From: CAWVWD01 sp045106825
Lineage (GTDB): Bacteria; Bacteroidota; Bacteroidia; Chitinophagales; Saprospiraceae
Length of the DNA: 47,649 nucleotides
Assembly (NCBI GenBank): GCA_045106825.1
Contig: JBGCFH010000230.1
Location: forward strand, 1-47,649
Direction of reading: 5' to 3'
The notes under the pieces are model-generated. The model was not told the origin of the DNA. It did no database searches and saw only the letters and a program-made list of their open reading frames with translations. Made by a program: the position numbers and the translations under genes. Numbering within the stretch: the stretch's first letter is position 1; each line of letters opens with the position of its first letter. Positions 8,490 through 17,553 of this stretch are shown piece after piece.

Positions 8490-9218
8490 ATGGATTTAAA
8501 CTGCGATATGGGCGAATTATTGCCAAATCAAACGACGAATTTTGATGAAGAAATGATGCCATTTATTACGTCTTGTAATATTGCTTGTGGCTTTCATAGC
8601 GGTAATCCGTTGATTATTGAAAAGACGATAAAAGCGGCTTTGAAGCATAATGTGAAAATTGGCGTTCATCCTTCTTATAATGACCGAGCAAACTTCGGTA
8701 GAATTTCGGTTGATGTGTCGATGGAAAGGTTGTTGGCAGAATTGCGTTATCAGATTTTTGCGGTAAAAGGAATGGTTGAAAACTTAGGTGGAAAGCTGAA
8801 TCACATCAAACCTCATGGTGCATTATATAATGATATGGTGAAGAATGCAACATTGGCGAAAGCCGTAATTCGGTTGATAAAATCTATTGATTCGGAGTTG
8901 AAAATATTTGCGTTGGCAAGTTCGCAAGTCGTGGATATTTGCGAAAGCGAAGGTATGAAAGTTGTCCGAGAAGGTTTTGCAGATAGACGTTATCAAGCGG
9001 TGAATCAATTGAGAAGTCGAACGCTTGAAGGTGCTGTGATTCACGATACAAAAACCGTTCTGAAACAAGTTGATGAATTTTTAAATGGAAAAGTAACACT
9101 TTGGGATTCAACGATTTGTGAGCTTGAAGTCGATACGATTTGTTTGCATAGCGATACGAAAGGAGCAGTGGAATTGAGTAGAGAGATTTTTGAGTTTGTG
9201 CAAGTACTTAATAATTAA
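8490..9218 (+). CDS. pxpA: 5-oxoprolinase subunit A (LamB/YcsF family)
   Basis: A 242-residue protein with the LamB/YcsF signature: MDLNCDMGELLP at the N-terminus, MPFITSCNIACGFHSGNP (30-50), VKIGVHPSYNDRANFGR (~70-90) and HIKPHGALYNDM (~108). PxpA with PxpB and PxpC forms the bacterial ATP-dependent 5-oxoprolinase, which opens 5-oxoproline (pyroglutamate) to glutamate at the cost of ATP, repairing or salvaging this spontaneous breakdown product of glutamine and glutamate. Length is slightly below the usual ~250. The ATG is preceded by an A-rich stretch rather than a Shine-Dalgarno, as is common in Bacteroidota. pxpB is separated by 208 bases holding another inverted repeat, whereas pxpB and pxpC are nearly adjacent. 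Confidence 0.95.
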   Translation: MDLNCDMGELLPNQTTNFDEEMMPFITSCNIACGFHSGNPLIIEKTIKAALKHNVKIGVHPSYNDRANFGRISVDVSMERLLAELRYQIFAVKGMVENLGGKLNHIKPHGALYNDMVKNATLAKAVIRLIKSIDSELKIFALASSQVVDICESEGMKVVREGFADRRYQAVNQLRSRTLEGAVIHDTKTVLKQVDEFLNGKVTLWDSTICELEVDTICLHSDTKGAVELSREIFEFVQVLNN

Positions 9219-9228
9219 AATTGAATCG

Positions 9229-9391
9229 TGCGTTTAGACGGATTAAAAATCCGCCTCTTTAGATGGTGTTTATTTGGGGAAAACCTGTAAATGTTTAAAT
9301 AGTTGGTATATAAAATACAACTCTGATTTGTTTAATGTTTTTTGAACAAAGCAGTATCTAAAGAATCGGATTTTTAATCCGATTAAACGCA
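9229..9391. repeat. Imperfect inverted repeat element between pxpA and pxpB
   Basis: 36-base arms at 9229-9264 and 9356-9391 match as reverse complements at 32 of 36 positions. Each arm contains its own small hairpin (cggattaaaaatccg on the left; cggatttttaatccg on the right). All mismatches flank the small hairpins, and the hairpin bases are conserved. The 91-base interior is AT-rich without an ORF. It resembles a small palindromic mobile or REP-type element. Confidence 0.85.
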
Positions 9392-9426
9392 GAATTTAGA
9401 AAACCATCGAAAAATTATTTAAACAA

Positions 9427-10044
9427 TTGAACATAACTAACTACAACAACGATTTCTTAATCATCAAATCTGACAATCAATTACAACAAATTGGAAAGGC
9501 AATTTTTGAACAAAAATTTAATTTTGTCACAGAAGTGATTGTCACTGAAAAGGAAATTTGCGTCAAGCTAAATCGTCATTTTGAATCTTCTAAAATTGAC
9601 GTATTTCATAATCTATCATTAACACAAAAATCAGTTTCAAAAACCTACGAATTGCCAGTTTATTTTACAAATCATGAAGATTGGAAAAGGGTAGAAGTGG
9701 TAACTGGTTTTTCTAAAAATGCTGTTATTGAAAAGTTGATTTCAATGGAATTTTCGATTGCAATGTTCGGATTTTTGCCTGGTTTTTTATACTTAGATGG
9801 TTTGGACGAATCACTTCATATTCCTCGAAAAGCTGTTCCGTCAAAGTACGTGGAAGCAAATTCCATTGCGATTGGCGGAAAATATTTGGGTTTGTACTCG
9901 GTCGAAAGTCCTGGCGGTTGGAATGTGATTGGAAAGATTGATACGTCGATTTTGGATTTAGAAACGATTCCGCCAGTGAAGATGAATTTGGGAGATAAAA
10001 TACGTTTGAAAGAAATAAAAAAATCTGCGAAAAATCTGCGTTAA
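9427..10044 (+). CDS. pxpB: 5-oxoprolinase subunit B (KipI family)
   Basis: A 205-residue protein of the KipI/AHS1 family. Recognised by the conserved core MFGFLPGFLYLDGLDE (~116-132), HIPRKAVPSKYVEANSIAIGG, and SVESPGGWNVIGK (~158-172). It is the small subunit that pairs with PxpC for the ATP-dependent step of 5-oxoproline opening. The start shown is TTG (9427), because no ATG lies near the family start; translation from TTG gives the expected N-terminus. The last codons (KSAKNLR then TAA) are encoded by an ATCTGCG repeat segment that continues into the gap to pxpC, so the C-terminal tail probably arose from repeat invasion. pxpC begins 15 bases after the stop. Confidence 0.93.
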   Translation: MNITNYNNDFLIIKSDNQLQQIGKAIFEQKFNFVTEVIVTEKEICVKLNRHFESSKIDVFHNLSLTQKSVSKTYELPVYFTNHEDWKRVEVVTGFSKNAVIEKLISMEFSIAMFGFLPGFLYLDGLDESLHIPRKAVPSKYVEANSIAIGGKYLGLYSVESPGGWNVIGKIDTSILDLETIPPVKMNLGDKIRLKEIKKSAKNLR

Positions 10045-10056
10045 TCTGCGTGAGAA
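10020..10056. repeat. ATCTGCG-family repeat at the pxpB/pxpC junction
   Basis: Three closely spaced copies of the word TCTGCG ending in taatctgcgtgag. The same arrangement occurs at 38108-38138 and, as the opposite strand, in the tandem array at 47577-47649. The pxpB stop codon TAA is part of the repeat. Confidence 0.75.
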
Positions 10057-10059
10057 ATT

Positions 10060-10899
10060 ATGAATCAAATAGAAATTAGAAAAGCAGGATTAATGACCAG
10101 TATTCAGGATTTAGGTCGTGAAGGTTTGGCATATTATGCGATTCCAAAATCTGGTGTTATGGATGAAAATGCTGCGAAAATTGCGTTGTTATTATTTAAT
10201 AAAAATGAGCAAACGCCTTTGATAGAATGTACTTGTATTGCTCCAGAAATTAAGTTTTATGAAGCGACAAAAATTGCTTTAACAGGTGCAAATTTTAACT
10301 GGAAAGTTAACGGAAATACTGTTCCTTTAAATACAATTTTGGATATTCAAAAAGGCGATATTTTAAAAGGTGCTTTCGCAAAAAACGGTTTACGAGGTTA
10401 TATTAGTTTTGAAAATGATTTAAAAATTGAACCTGTTTTTGATTCTTATTCGACTTATACAAATGCTAAAATTGGTGGATTTCAAGGCCGATTATTGCAA
10501 AAAGGCGATATTATAAAATGGAAAAAATCCATTGAAAACGATAAAGAAATTACGATAATTCCAATCCGAAAAGCACCAGAATTTGATTATTTGACGGAAG
10601 TCGCTAAACAAGAACTCGTTACGAATATTTACAAAATAAAACCTGAAAGTAATCGAATGGGAGCGAGATTAGCTGGTTCAGTTTTGGAAAGTTCAAAATA
10701 TCACTTGGATTATAGTTTGCCTGTGTTGCCAGGTTTTATACAATTACCGCCGAATGGTTTACCAATTGTCGTTTTACAAGATGGACAAACGACTGGCGGT
10801 TATCCTCGGATTGCGTATATTCCAGAGCAGTTTTTGAGTGTTTTTAATCAGATTATTTTGGGTGGGAAATTGCAGTTTTCCTACAGGTACAACCTGTAG
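10060..10899 (+). CDS. pxpC: 5-oxoprolinase subunit C (KipA family)
   Basis: A 279-residue protein of the KipA/AHS2 (biotin-dependent carboxylase-like) family. Evidence: the N-terminal MTSIQDLGREGLAYYAIPKSGVMDENAA (residues ~12-40), LRGYISFENDLKIEPVFDSYSTYTNAKIGGFQGR in the middle, SNRMGARLAG, and LPPNGLPIVVLQDGQTTGGYPRIA near the C-terminus. It forms the catalytic complex with PxpB, and PxpA completes the 5-oxoprolinase. The last residues, YRYNL, and the TAG stop are encoded by the left end of a REP-like unit. The opposite-strand glycosyltransferase gene ends 88 bases downstream, so the double repeat between them may act as a two-way terminator. Confidence 0.95.
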   Translation: MNQIEIRKAGLMTSIQDLGREGLAYYAIPKSGVMDENAAKIALLLFNKNEQTPLIECTCIAPEIKFYEATKIALTGANFNWKVNGNTVPLNTILDIQKGDILKGAFAKNGLRGYISFENDLKIEPVFDSYSTYTNAKIGGFQGRLLQKGDIIKWKKSIENDKEITIIPIRKAPEFDYLTEVAKQELVTNIYKIKPESNRMGARLAGSVLESSKYHLDYSLPVLPGFIQLPPNGLPIVVLQDGQTTGGYPRIAYIPEQFLSVFNQIILGGKLQFSYRYNL

Positions 10900-10975
10900 T
10901 TACTCATATTGAACTCTTCCAGAGTTCTTAACCCTGAAAGGGTTGAATATGAGTAACCATAGGTTGTACCTATGG
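10881..10975. repeat. Inverted pair of REP-like two-hairpin units
   Basis: Left unit 10881-10926 (ctacaggtacaacctgtag ... aactcttccagagtt) and right unit 10930-10975, its near reverse complement (aaccctgaaagggtt ... ccataggttgtacctatgg). Paired hairpin bases vary together between units (for example CTCT/AGAG versus CCCT/AGGG), so the stems are maintained. It covers the stop codon of pxpC and lies between two convergent genes. Confidence 0.9.
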
Positions 10976-10987
10976 AAAAACTAACCG

Positions 10988-13900
10988 TTATTGCTGACCT
11001 TGACTTTTCGCAATTGCAGCATCTAACGATTCCTTAAACTCAACCGCTGGAGCATAATTATTTCCTTGCTGAATCGACTGTTGAACAAGCGTGTAAGCTT
11101 GTTGGAAATTATTCGAGAAGTAAGCCTGTTTTGCTTGGAAATACAATTGTTGATATTTTGCATTTGCCGTTAATTGTATAGCCAATTGATAGGCTTGTGG
11201 AATATTTCCGTTGTTGATAGCAAATTGTTCTAAGGCATTTATGGCTTTCAAACCTTCTTTATTTCCATTATAAGCTAATGCTAAATAATAGTAAGCTGGA
11301 GTTGATTTGAAATTCAAGTCAATGACTTCTTCAAATGTTTTTATAGCGTTTGCATTGTCGCCCGTTTGCAAATAATACAATCCTAAATTACTAACAATCG
11401 TCACATGAGAATCCGTGATTTTCAAGGCTTCATCAATTGCTTTTTTCATTTCAGGATAATTCTGCGAACGAGAATACGCATTGATTAAACCAATATGAGC
11501 TTGTTCATTTTTCGGATTCGCTTTGATTCCTTTTTTATAATTTTCTGCTGCCAAAGTATAATTTCCAGCTTTCTCAGCATCTTTTCCTGCTTTTGTAAAT
11601 TTGTCGGTACGTTTAGAAACTGCACCTATCGTTACACCATCAACTTTCTCTTCGTACAACACTTCACCCAAAGGCCAAGCGCCACTTTCGATTAAACCTT
11701 CGTTTTTGAAACGGTGAAACGAAATCATATAATCCCAATCATCACGTTCTTCACGTCGACTATATTTCACCCAAGTAGCACGTAATTTTTTAGCTTCTAT
11801 GTATGGTTGTAAATAATGTTTGAGTGCTTGTGTATTATCAGATAAAGCAATCAAAACATCTTCATCGGTTTGGGCTTCAGGTACATTTTCTACAACCCAA
11901 TCTACCAAATTTTTACCTGAAATCATCCAGTAATCCGTTTCATATTGAGTTTCAGCATTTTTTACACCACCAAATGCTTCATTAATATATACATATTGAT
12001 AAGGATGATTTTTGACCATCCACGAAACAGGTAAAGCGACCAAAATCGCTAAAGCAATCATACTTCCCATTTCAAGCATTTTATTATTAAAAACACCAGC
12101 CAAACTCGACCAACCAAATGCAGCAATGACTACAAAAATTGGATAAACAAAGATAAATTGACGCATTCCATCATAAACTGCTGAACCTTGTGACAAGGCA
12201 TAAGCTACTGGAAAAACCCCAGCGAAAAGTGTCAAAAATAACAATAAACTATTTTCCTTTGTCTTTGCTTTAAAGAATAAAACAATTGCTAAAGCAAGAC
12301 CAACTAAAGTCGCTAAAGGTGCAGCCATCATTTGCCATTTTGGAATGTAATACCAAGGCAAATTGTCTGACCAATAATGATTGCCTTCAAATAACATTTG
12401 AATAGCAGTGGAGAAGTTCGTCATTTCGCTTAAAGCATTCATTGGATTAGAAATAATACTGTCTAAACCGTAAGGCCAAAACATCAATCCACCTAAATAT
12501 CCTAAAATAACAACAACGAAGAGTTTACCAATCAATGGTAAAACAACACCAAAGTTTAATAATTGCTTACGCAAATCGGTTTTCCACAAAAAGGCGATGA
12601 TTACGAATAAACCTAACAAACCAACCAGAATCAATCCACCGATACGAATGCTTATCGCTAATGCAATACCAATTGAGGTAAATAACATTGGTTTTAAACC
12701 AGGATTTGGCAATTGTTTGACGATTCGGATAGAGTTAACCATTGCTAACATATACGCTGTTGCGAATGGAATATCTTTCGGATTCATAAACGAATGACCA
12801 AAAATCCGTGGAGAAACAGCAACTAACAAAGCCGCCAAAAATCCCATTCGCCAGCTATTTGTAATTTCTTTTGCCATCAGACCAGTCAAGAAAATCAGCA
12901 TTAAACCAGTCAACGCATTCAAAAAGTGCCTAACATCATAATCGTCATAATTAGGAAACCATTTGTTCACTTTCGCTGCCATATAATCAAATCCACCACC
13001 ATACAACCATAAGTTAGGTTGCATATTCATGGCATTTTGTCCAGGATAACGAGGATGATTATCAGGTAATTTGTATTCGCCATCGCTATCAAAATGTTCT
13101 ACGATTAATTCACCGTAGACTTTTTGAGCGTATTCATCACCGGATATTCCGTAGTCAGAACTTAACATTGGCATCATTACCAATAAAATTACCATTAACA
13201 AACCGAATAAAAAACGATAAATTGGTGGTTCGTTATGAGTAGATTTATTTTTGAATGGTGAAATAAAAAACCAGTTGAATTTTTCTCTCCAACTTATCAA
13301 AATGGTTTGTAAAGCCATCTTCATTCCATCACTTCCGACATTGATTTTTTCACCTTCGATGTGTTGCCATTTTACAGGCATTGATTGAATGTCGATTCCG
13401 TTTAATTGTGCTTTGTATAATATTTCGACATCGTGCGACCAACCTTTGCTACTCAAATCTGCAAAAAGAGATTTTGCTATTGCCGCAGGATAAAGTTTGA
13501 AGCCACATTGTGTATCTTTAAAATTTAGAGATGTGGTCAATTGTGTTAAGATATTAAAAACTCGACCAAGCATTTTGCGGTCACTTTTGGCTTGAACTTG
13601 CGAGTCTTTATGCTCTCTTGAACCGATAAGAATTTGATTATCATCAAATTGGTGATTAGGCAATTGTTGTAACCAATTTTTTAGAATCGTTGGTTGTGCC
13701 GCCATATCAGCATCAAGTGTTAGAATAAAATCACCTGTTGCGGCTTCTATACCAGCTTGTAATGCACCACCTTTGCCAATATTTTTATCTAATTTAATAA
13801 TATTGACAGACGCATTACTTAATGATTTATCACCAATAGAATTATTTATCTTTTCAGCAGTTCCATCTGTACTTCCATCATCTACAATAACTACTTCGTA

Positions 13901-14095
13901 AGCATTGTACCATTTGCTATCAAAGGCCTTTAATGCTTTTGTCAGATGTTGTACTCTATCCGTTTCGTTATAGCATGGAATAACTAAAGATAATTTTTTA
14001 TTAAACTTTATGTTGACACTACTTGTTCTTTTCGGAGTAGATGACTTTTGTTTAGTTGATTTCGTATTACTTGGTTTTCGATTTTTTTTAGCCAT
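10988..14095 (-). CDS. Fusion glycosyltransferase: GT2 + PMT/ArnT-like membrane domain + TPR
   Basis: A 1035-residue protein with three parts. Residues ~30-270 form a family 2 glycosyltransferase like dolichyl- or undecaprenyl-phosphate sugar synthases: LSLVIPCYNE, VVIVDDGSTDGT, GALQAGIEAATGDFILTLDADM and DTQCGFKLYP. Residues ~285-700 hold about 10 membrane helices of a PMT/ArnT-like (GT-C) transferase, with the acidic pair of the first outer loop in ISGDEYAQK. Residues ~800-1035 are TPR repeats (AGNYTLAAENYKKGIKANP; NLGLYYLQTGDNANAIKTFEE). A natural reading is that the first domain charges a lipid phosphate with sugar and the second transfers it outside to protein or lipid; this is inferred. 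The Lys/Ser/Thr-rich N-terminal 30 residues are a basic tail. Confidence 0.85.
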   Translation of the reverse strand: MAKKNRKPSNTKSTKQKSSTPKRTSSVNIKFNKKLSLVIPCYNETDRVQHLTKALKAFDSKWYNAYEVVIVDDGSTDGTAEKINNSIGDKSLSNASVNIIKLDKNIGKGGALQAGIEAATGDFILTLDADMAAQPTILKNWLQQLPNHQFDDNQILIGSREHKDSQVQAKSDRKMLGRVFNILTQLTTSLNFKDTQCGFKLYPAAIAKSLFADLSSKGWSHDVEILYKAQLNGIDIQSMPVKWQHIEGEKINVGSDGMKMALQTILISWREKFNWFFISPFKNKSTHNEPPIYRFLFGLLMVILLVMMPMLSSDYGISGDEYAQKVYGELIVEHFDSDGEYKLPDNHPRYPGQNAMNMQPNLWLYGGGFDYMAAKVNKWFPNYDDYDVRHFLNALTGLMLIFLTGLMAKEITNSWRMGFLAALLVAVSPRIFGHSFMNPKDIPFATAYMLAMVNSIRIVKQLPNPGLKPMLFTSIGIALAISIRIGGLILVGLLGLFVIIAFLWKTDLRKQLLNFGVVLPLIGKLFVVVILGYLGGLMFWPYGLDSIISNPMNALSEMTNFSTAIQMLFEGNHYWSDNLPWYYIPKWQMMAAPLATLVGLALAIVLFFKAKTKENSLLLFLTLFAGVFPVAYALSQGSAVYDGMRQFIFVYPIFVVIAAFGWSSLAGVFNNKMLEMGSMIALAILVALPVSWMVKNHPYQYVYINEAFGGVKNAETQYETDYWMISGKNLVDWVVENVPEAQTDEDVLIALSDNTQALKHYLQPYIEAKKLRATWVKYSRREERDDWDYMISFHRFKNEGLIESGAWPLGEVLYEEKVDGVTIGAVSKRTDKFTKAGKDAEKAGNYTLAAENYKKGIKANPKNEQAHIGLINAYSRSQNYPEMKKAIDEALKITDSHVTIVSNLGLYYLQTGDNANAIKTFEEVIDLNFKSTPAYYYLALAYNGNKEGLKAINALEQFAINNGNIPQAYQLAIQLTANAKYQQLYFQAKQAYFSNNFQQAYTLVQQSIQQGNNYAPAVEFKESLDAAIAKSQGQQ

Positions 14096-14604
14096 GATGA
14101 TTAGTCGAAATTATTAACCGAAAGAAATAGATAAAATCTTTATTTCTAACTCAATTGATTTTGTGTTATAGATAGGATTTTTTAAATAATGCTATCAAAT
14201 TGTTTTATTCTTAATTTATTACTGTAAATTATTGATAATTGCAATATTAAGCATTCTTAGTTACTTTATTCAAATTGTTTTAAAAAAAATGAGTTTAACT
14301 AAATTTGAATTTTTAATTTATTGATGATTATTTTTCAACTGTATTTGAACATTTTATTGTAATAAATTACGGTAGAAAAGCATTTAAGACGACAAAATTA
14401 AGATTTGATTCGTTGATATGACGACTTTATGAATAACTTAGCGAAATACAACAAAACATTTATTAAATTTGCAGTCTCACCATACATTAAGTTTTAATGT
14501 TAATACTATTTTAACATTAAAGACTCTTACCTTAAAATCTTATTATATTAAAAATAAAATGATTTTAATAATCATATTTTTTATACTTAAACTAAATTTA
14601 TTTT
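14096..14604. other. AT-rich divergent intergenic region
   Basis: Very AT-rich, no gene found. A TAnnTTTG box (TAAATTTG, 14464-14471) points towards the T9SS-exported protein gene about 130 bases downstream, but no TTG lies at the expected -33 distance. Nothing else stands out. Confidence 0.4.
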
Positions 14605-14625
14605 ATGAATTTTAATCATTACACT

Positions 14626-17028
14626 ATGAAAAAACAATTAGCTTTTTTCCTATGTTTAGGCTTTCTTATGACAGCCAACGTTATGTTTGCACAACCAGCA
14701 AACGATGATTGTGGCGGTGCTGTTCCAGTAACAATCGGTGCTGATGAAGCATCTGCAATTCCTGTAGCTGGTACAAACCTTGGTGCTACAGCCTCAGGTT
14801 CAGGAACGGGTTCACCTGGAACAGTATGTTCTGGTTCTTGGTATCAGGATGATGTGTGGTACTCATTCACAACAGGTGCAACAGTACCTGCAAATGGTGT
14901 TACTATAAAAGTAATCCCTGGTACTATGGGTTTATTAGGTATGGCAATTTATACAAGTTGTGACTCTACAGCTACATCTATTACTTGTTTTTCTGCAGAT
15001 ATAAATGATGGTGTTGATAGTCAAGAACTTCAATTTGTACAGGCTAATACAACTTACTTAGTTCGTATGTGGTCTGGAGGAGGTACAAATGTTAACTCTG
15101 GTACGTTTGATATCATAGTTTATGAAAACTTTGTAGATCCTAATCAACCGGTTGATATTGTTCACTGGGGTGCTACCCCTGGAGAAGGTGACTTCGGTGG
15201 CGGTTTGAATGGTTGGACATCAAATGCACTTACAACAGGTAATGATTGGATTTGGGAAGCAGATGCTACTTCAAACGGTGCTTTTGGAAATACTTTAATT
15301 ACTTCTCCAACAGCTTCAAATGGTGCTGCTTTATTTGATGCTGATTTTATGTCAACTCAAGGAGATCCTGCAAATGCACCAGGTCAACCTTATCCTGTAT
15401 ATAATGCAGAGTTATTGTCTCCAATCATTGATTGTTCTATGTTACCTGAATTATCTGTGAAGTTTTATCAGGCTTTTAGAGGTTTAGGTACTTCAGCAGG
15501 AACATTCTCTTATTCAATAGATGGTGGTAATACATTTTCTACACCGATATCTGTTAATTCAGATGTTGCTTCTAATGACGCAAGTGCTAATCCAAGTATT
15601 AAGCGTTATGATTTACCTGGAGCAAGTGGAAGTAGTCAAGTACAATTGAAGTTTTCAGCAAATATGAGTTTTTATTACTGGCTTATTGATGATGTACAGT
15701 TAGTAGAGAAAGCAGCTAATGATATAGCATTAGCAAACGGATTTATTGCTGTTGCTCCTAAATATTCAATGCCTCAAACTTCTATTGATACTATTCGCTT
15801 TGTAGCAGATGTCGCTAACAATGGTGTGAATGATGCTACAAATGTTGTTCTTTCTGTTGATATCGTGAGAAACTCTGATAATGTAAGTGTATTTAGTAGT
15901 AATAATGTTTATGGAACTATCCCTGCAGGTGATTCAGTAGAAAACCAAATATTTACAGACTTCTTTGTACCTGATACAACTATCGAAAGTTATACAGCTA
16001 CTTATACTTTATCGTCTGATTCAAGTGACTTAGTGCCAGGTGATAATTCTTATTCATTTGGGTTTGAGGTAGTAGAAGATTACTTTGATAGAGTGGAAAC
16101 ACCAACAAATGATGTAGCATTAGCAGGAAGTTATGGTTACGGTGTCGTTTATAGAGTAAGAGGTGGTACTATCATTGATGGTGTTAATAATTTGGATACA
16201 TTATATCACGAAGTAAGCTCAGTAACAATGGGAATCGCTAATGCAGACGACTTAGGTGGTCAATCAGTTCAGATTTTTATTGAGAAAGCTAATGGAAGTA
16301 ATAGATTTACACCTAATCCTACAAATGGCGAAATATTATTAGCTGAACGTAAAATCGTGGGTAGTGGTACTTATACTTTCACAGGTAATGAACCTGAAGA
16401 TTTTGTATTGAATATGCCTATTGAGGATTTTGATGATCCTTCTAAGCTTGCTGTTTTACAGTCAGATGTTGATTATATTGTTATGATGCAGTATAACGCT
16501 TCTCCAGATCCAGACCTTAACTTATTTATGTTTTCGTCAGAGGCAGGAGCTTATCCTTATGCTGCTACAGAATATGCAATAGAACAAACAACAGGACAAA
16601 ATGTATTTTCTCTTGTATCATCTAACAGTGGTAATCTCGCTACAGGTACATACATAGCTGGTGGATCAATTGTTGCAGATGTTAATGAAGTTCCTTCAAG
16701 ACAATTTGTACCATATTTACGTATGAATTTTATGGAAAGATTTGCAACATCTACTAATAGTACATTGTTAGATGAAAATGTATTAACTGTATTTCCTAAT
16801 CCTGCTGATGAGTTTATCACAGCTACTTTAGAATTAGAGAAAATGTCAGCAAGTGCAACTTTAACTATATTCAACGTTACAGGTCAAGTTATGGAAACTC
16901 GTAACATTACAAATGTTATTAACGAGCAAGTTCGTTTTAACTTATCAGACTATACAAGTGGTACTTACTATATGTCTATTGAGACTGAAGAAGGACGTTC
17001 TACTAAGCGTTTTGTAATCGCAAAATAA
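14626..17028 (+). CDS. Secreted multi-domain protein with T9SS sorting domain
   Basis: 800 residues from ATG 14626 (MKKQLAFFLCLGFLMTANV), preferred over 14605 because it places a normal signal peptide, cleaved near MFAQ-PAN, at the start. The first domain (PANDDCGGAVPVTIG ... DDVWYSFTTG) is typical of large exported Bacteroidota proteins. A second region (~170-370; IDCSMLPELSVKFYQAF ... YYWLIDDVQLVE) resembles a MAM/jelly-roll adhesion domain. An Ig-like part follows (NDATNVVLSVDIV). The last ~75 residues are a type A T9SS sorting domain (LTVFPNPADEFI ... IFNVTGQVMETRNI ... STKRFVIAK). It is probably a surface or secreted adhesin; no catalytic motif is visible. A strong terminator follows. 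Confidence 0.85.
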   Translation: MKKQLAFFLCLGFLMTANVMFAQPANDDCGGAVPVTIGADEASAIPVAGTNLGATASGSGTGSPGTVCSGSWYQDDVWYSFTTGATVPANGVTIKVIPGTMGLLGMAIYTSCDSTATSITCFSADINDGVDSQELQFVQANTTYLVRMWSGGGTNVNSGTFDIIVYENFVDPNQPVDIVHWGATPGEGDFGGGLNGWTSNALTTGNDWIWEADATSNGAFGNTLITSPTASNGAALFDADFMSTQGDPANAPGQPYPVYNAELLSPIIDCSMLPELSVKFYQAFRGLGTSAGTFSYSIDGGNTFSTPISVNSDVASNDASANPSIKRYDLPGASGSSQVQLKFSANMSFYYWLIDDVQLVEKAANDIALANGFIAVAPKYSMPQTSIDTIRFVADVANNGVNDATNVVLSVDIVRNSDNVSVFSSNNVYGTIPAGDSVENQIFTDFFVPDTTIESYTATYTLSSDSSDLVPGDNSYSFGFEVVEDYFDRVETPTNDVALAGSYGYGVVYRVRGGTIIDGVNNLDTLYHEVSSVTMGIANADDLGGQSVQIFIEKANGSNRFTPNPTNGEILLAERKIVGSGTYTFTGNEPEDFVLNMPIEDFDDPSKLAVLQSDVDYIVMMQYNASPDPDLNLFMFSSEAGAYPYAATEYAIEQTTGQNVFSLVSSNSGNLATGTYIAGGSIVADVNEVPSRQFVPYLRMNFMERFATSTNSTLLDENVLTVFPNPADEFITATLELEKMSASATLTIFNVTGQVMETRNITNVINEQVRFNLSDYTSGTYYMSIETEEGRSTKRFVIAK

Positions 17029-17061
17029 GATAAATAGTATTACTCGATTTGGATTAATTGT

Positions 17062-17097
17062 AAAAGCCGTCATTCATTAAGTTGAATGACGGCTTTT
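17062..17097 (+). terminator. Rho-independent terminator
   Basis: A perfect 15-bp stem (aaaagccgtcattca / tgaatgacggctttt) with a 6-base loop, running into T's, 33 bases after the stop of the T9SS-exported protein gene. Confidence 0.9.
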
Positions 17098-17553
17098 AGT
17101 ATTGTTTGTCCCGTCAGAAATATTCAAAGTATTATTAAAGTTAAGGGAACGGGTAAAATGGGTAGATTATTTGTTATCTGTTTCCTAAATTGTATGAAGG
17201 ACCATTATGAAAATAGATGGTTCTTTATGATTTTACGTGGTTTTGAATATTTTGATGCTAAGTAACGGTTCCGAGTCCTCGGGGCTGCCGAAAATATCAC
17301 AAACTCATACGGCAGCTAAAGCAGCCGCTACTGTAAACCACATAGAATCATAAAGAGCCAAATAGATGCTCTGAAAAAGTTTGTGGTTTTCGATGAAAGT
17401 TGTAAAAAAATGAAATCTGTTACAATAATATCTGGTACTCCATTGATTTTCAATCAAATACCTAATACTATTATCGAAAAATTTTTATTATTTTGAATTT
17501 TGAGCGTTTCTACAAAAAACAAAATTAGATAGGTCATACTATAAGTGTAAAGT
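17098..17553. other. Intergenic region with a palindromic element
   Basis: Contains no gene. The notable content is the inverted repeat at 17219-17359, listed separately. The remainder is AT-rich spacer between two genes whose 3' ends face each other. Confidence 0.5.
17219..17359. repeat. Palindromic element with internal hairpins
   Basis: 25-base arms at 17219-17243 and 17335-17359 match as reverse complements at 22 of 25 positions. The interior has a ctgccg/cggcag hairpin and the ccgag-tc-ctcgg hairpin also seen at 5694-5709. It may be a small non-autonomous mobile element or REP-type repeat. I see no terminal direct repeats. Confidence 0.7.

Noticed and set aside
16557..16874. 105-codon minus-strand ORF inside the T9SS-exported protein gene
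   Set aside because: It is the antisense shadow of a well-supported gene and has no own features.
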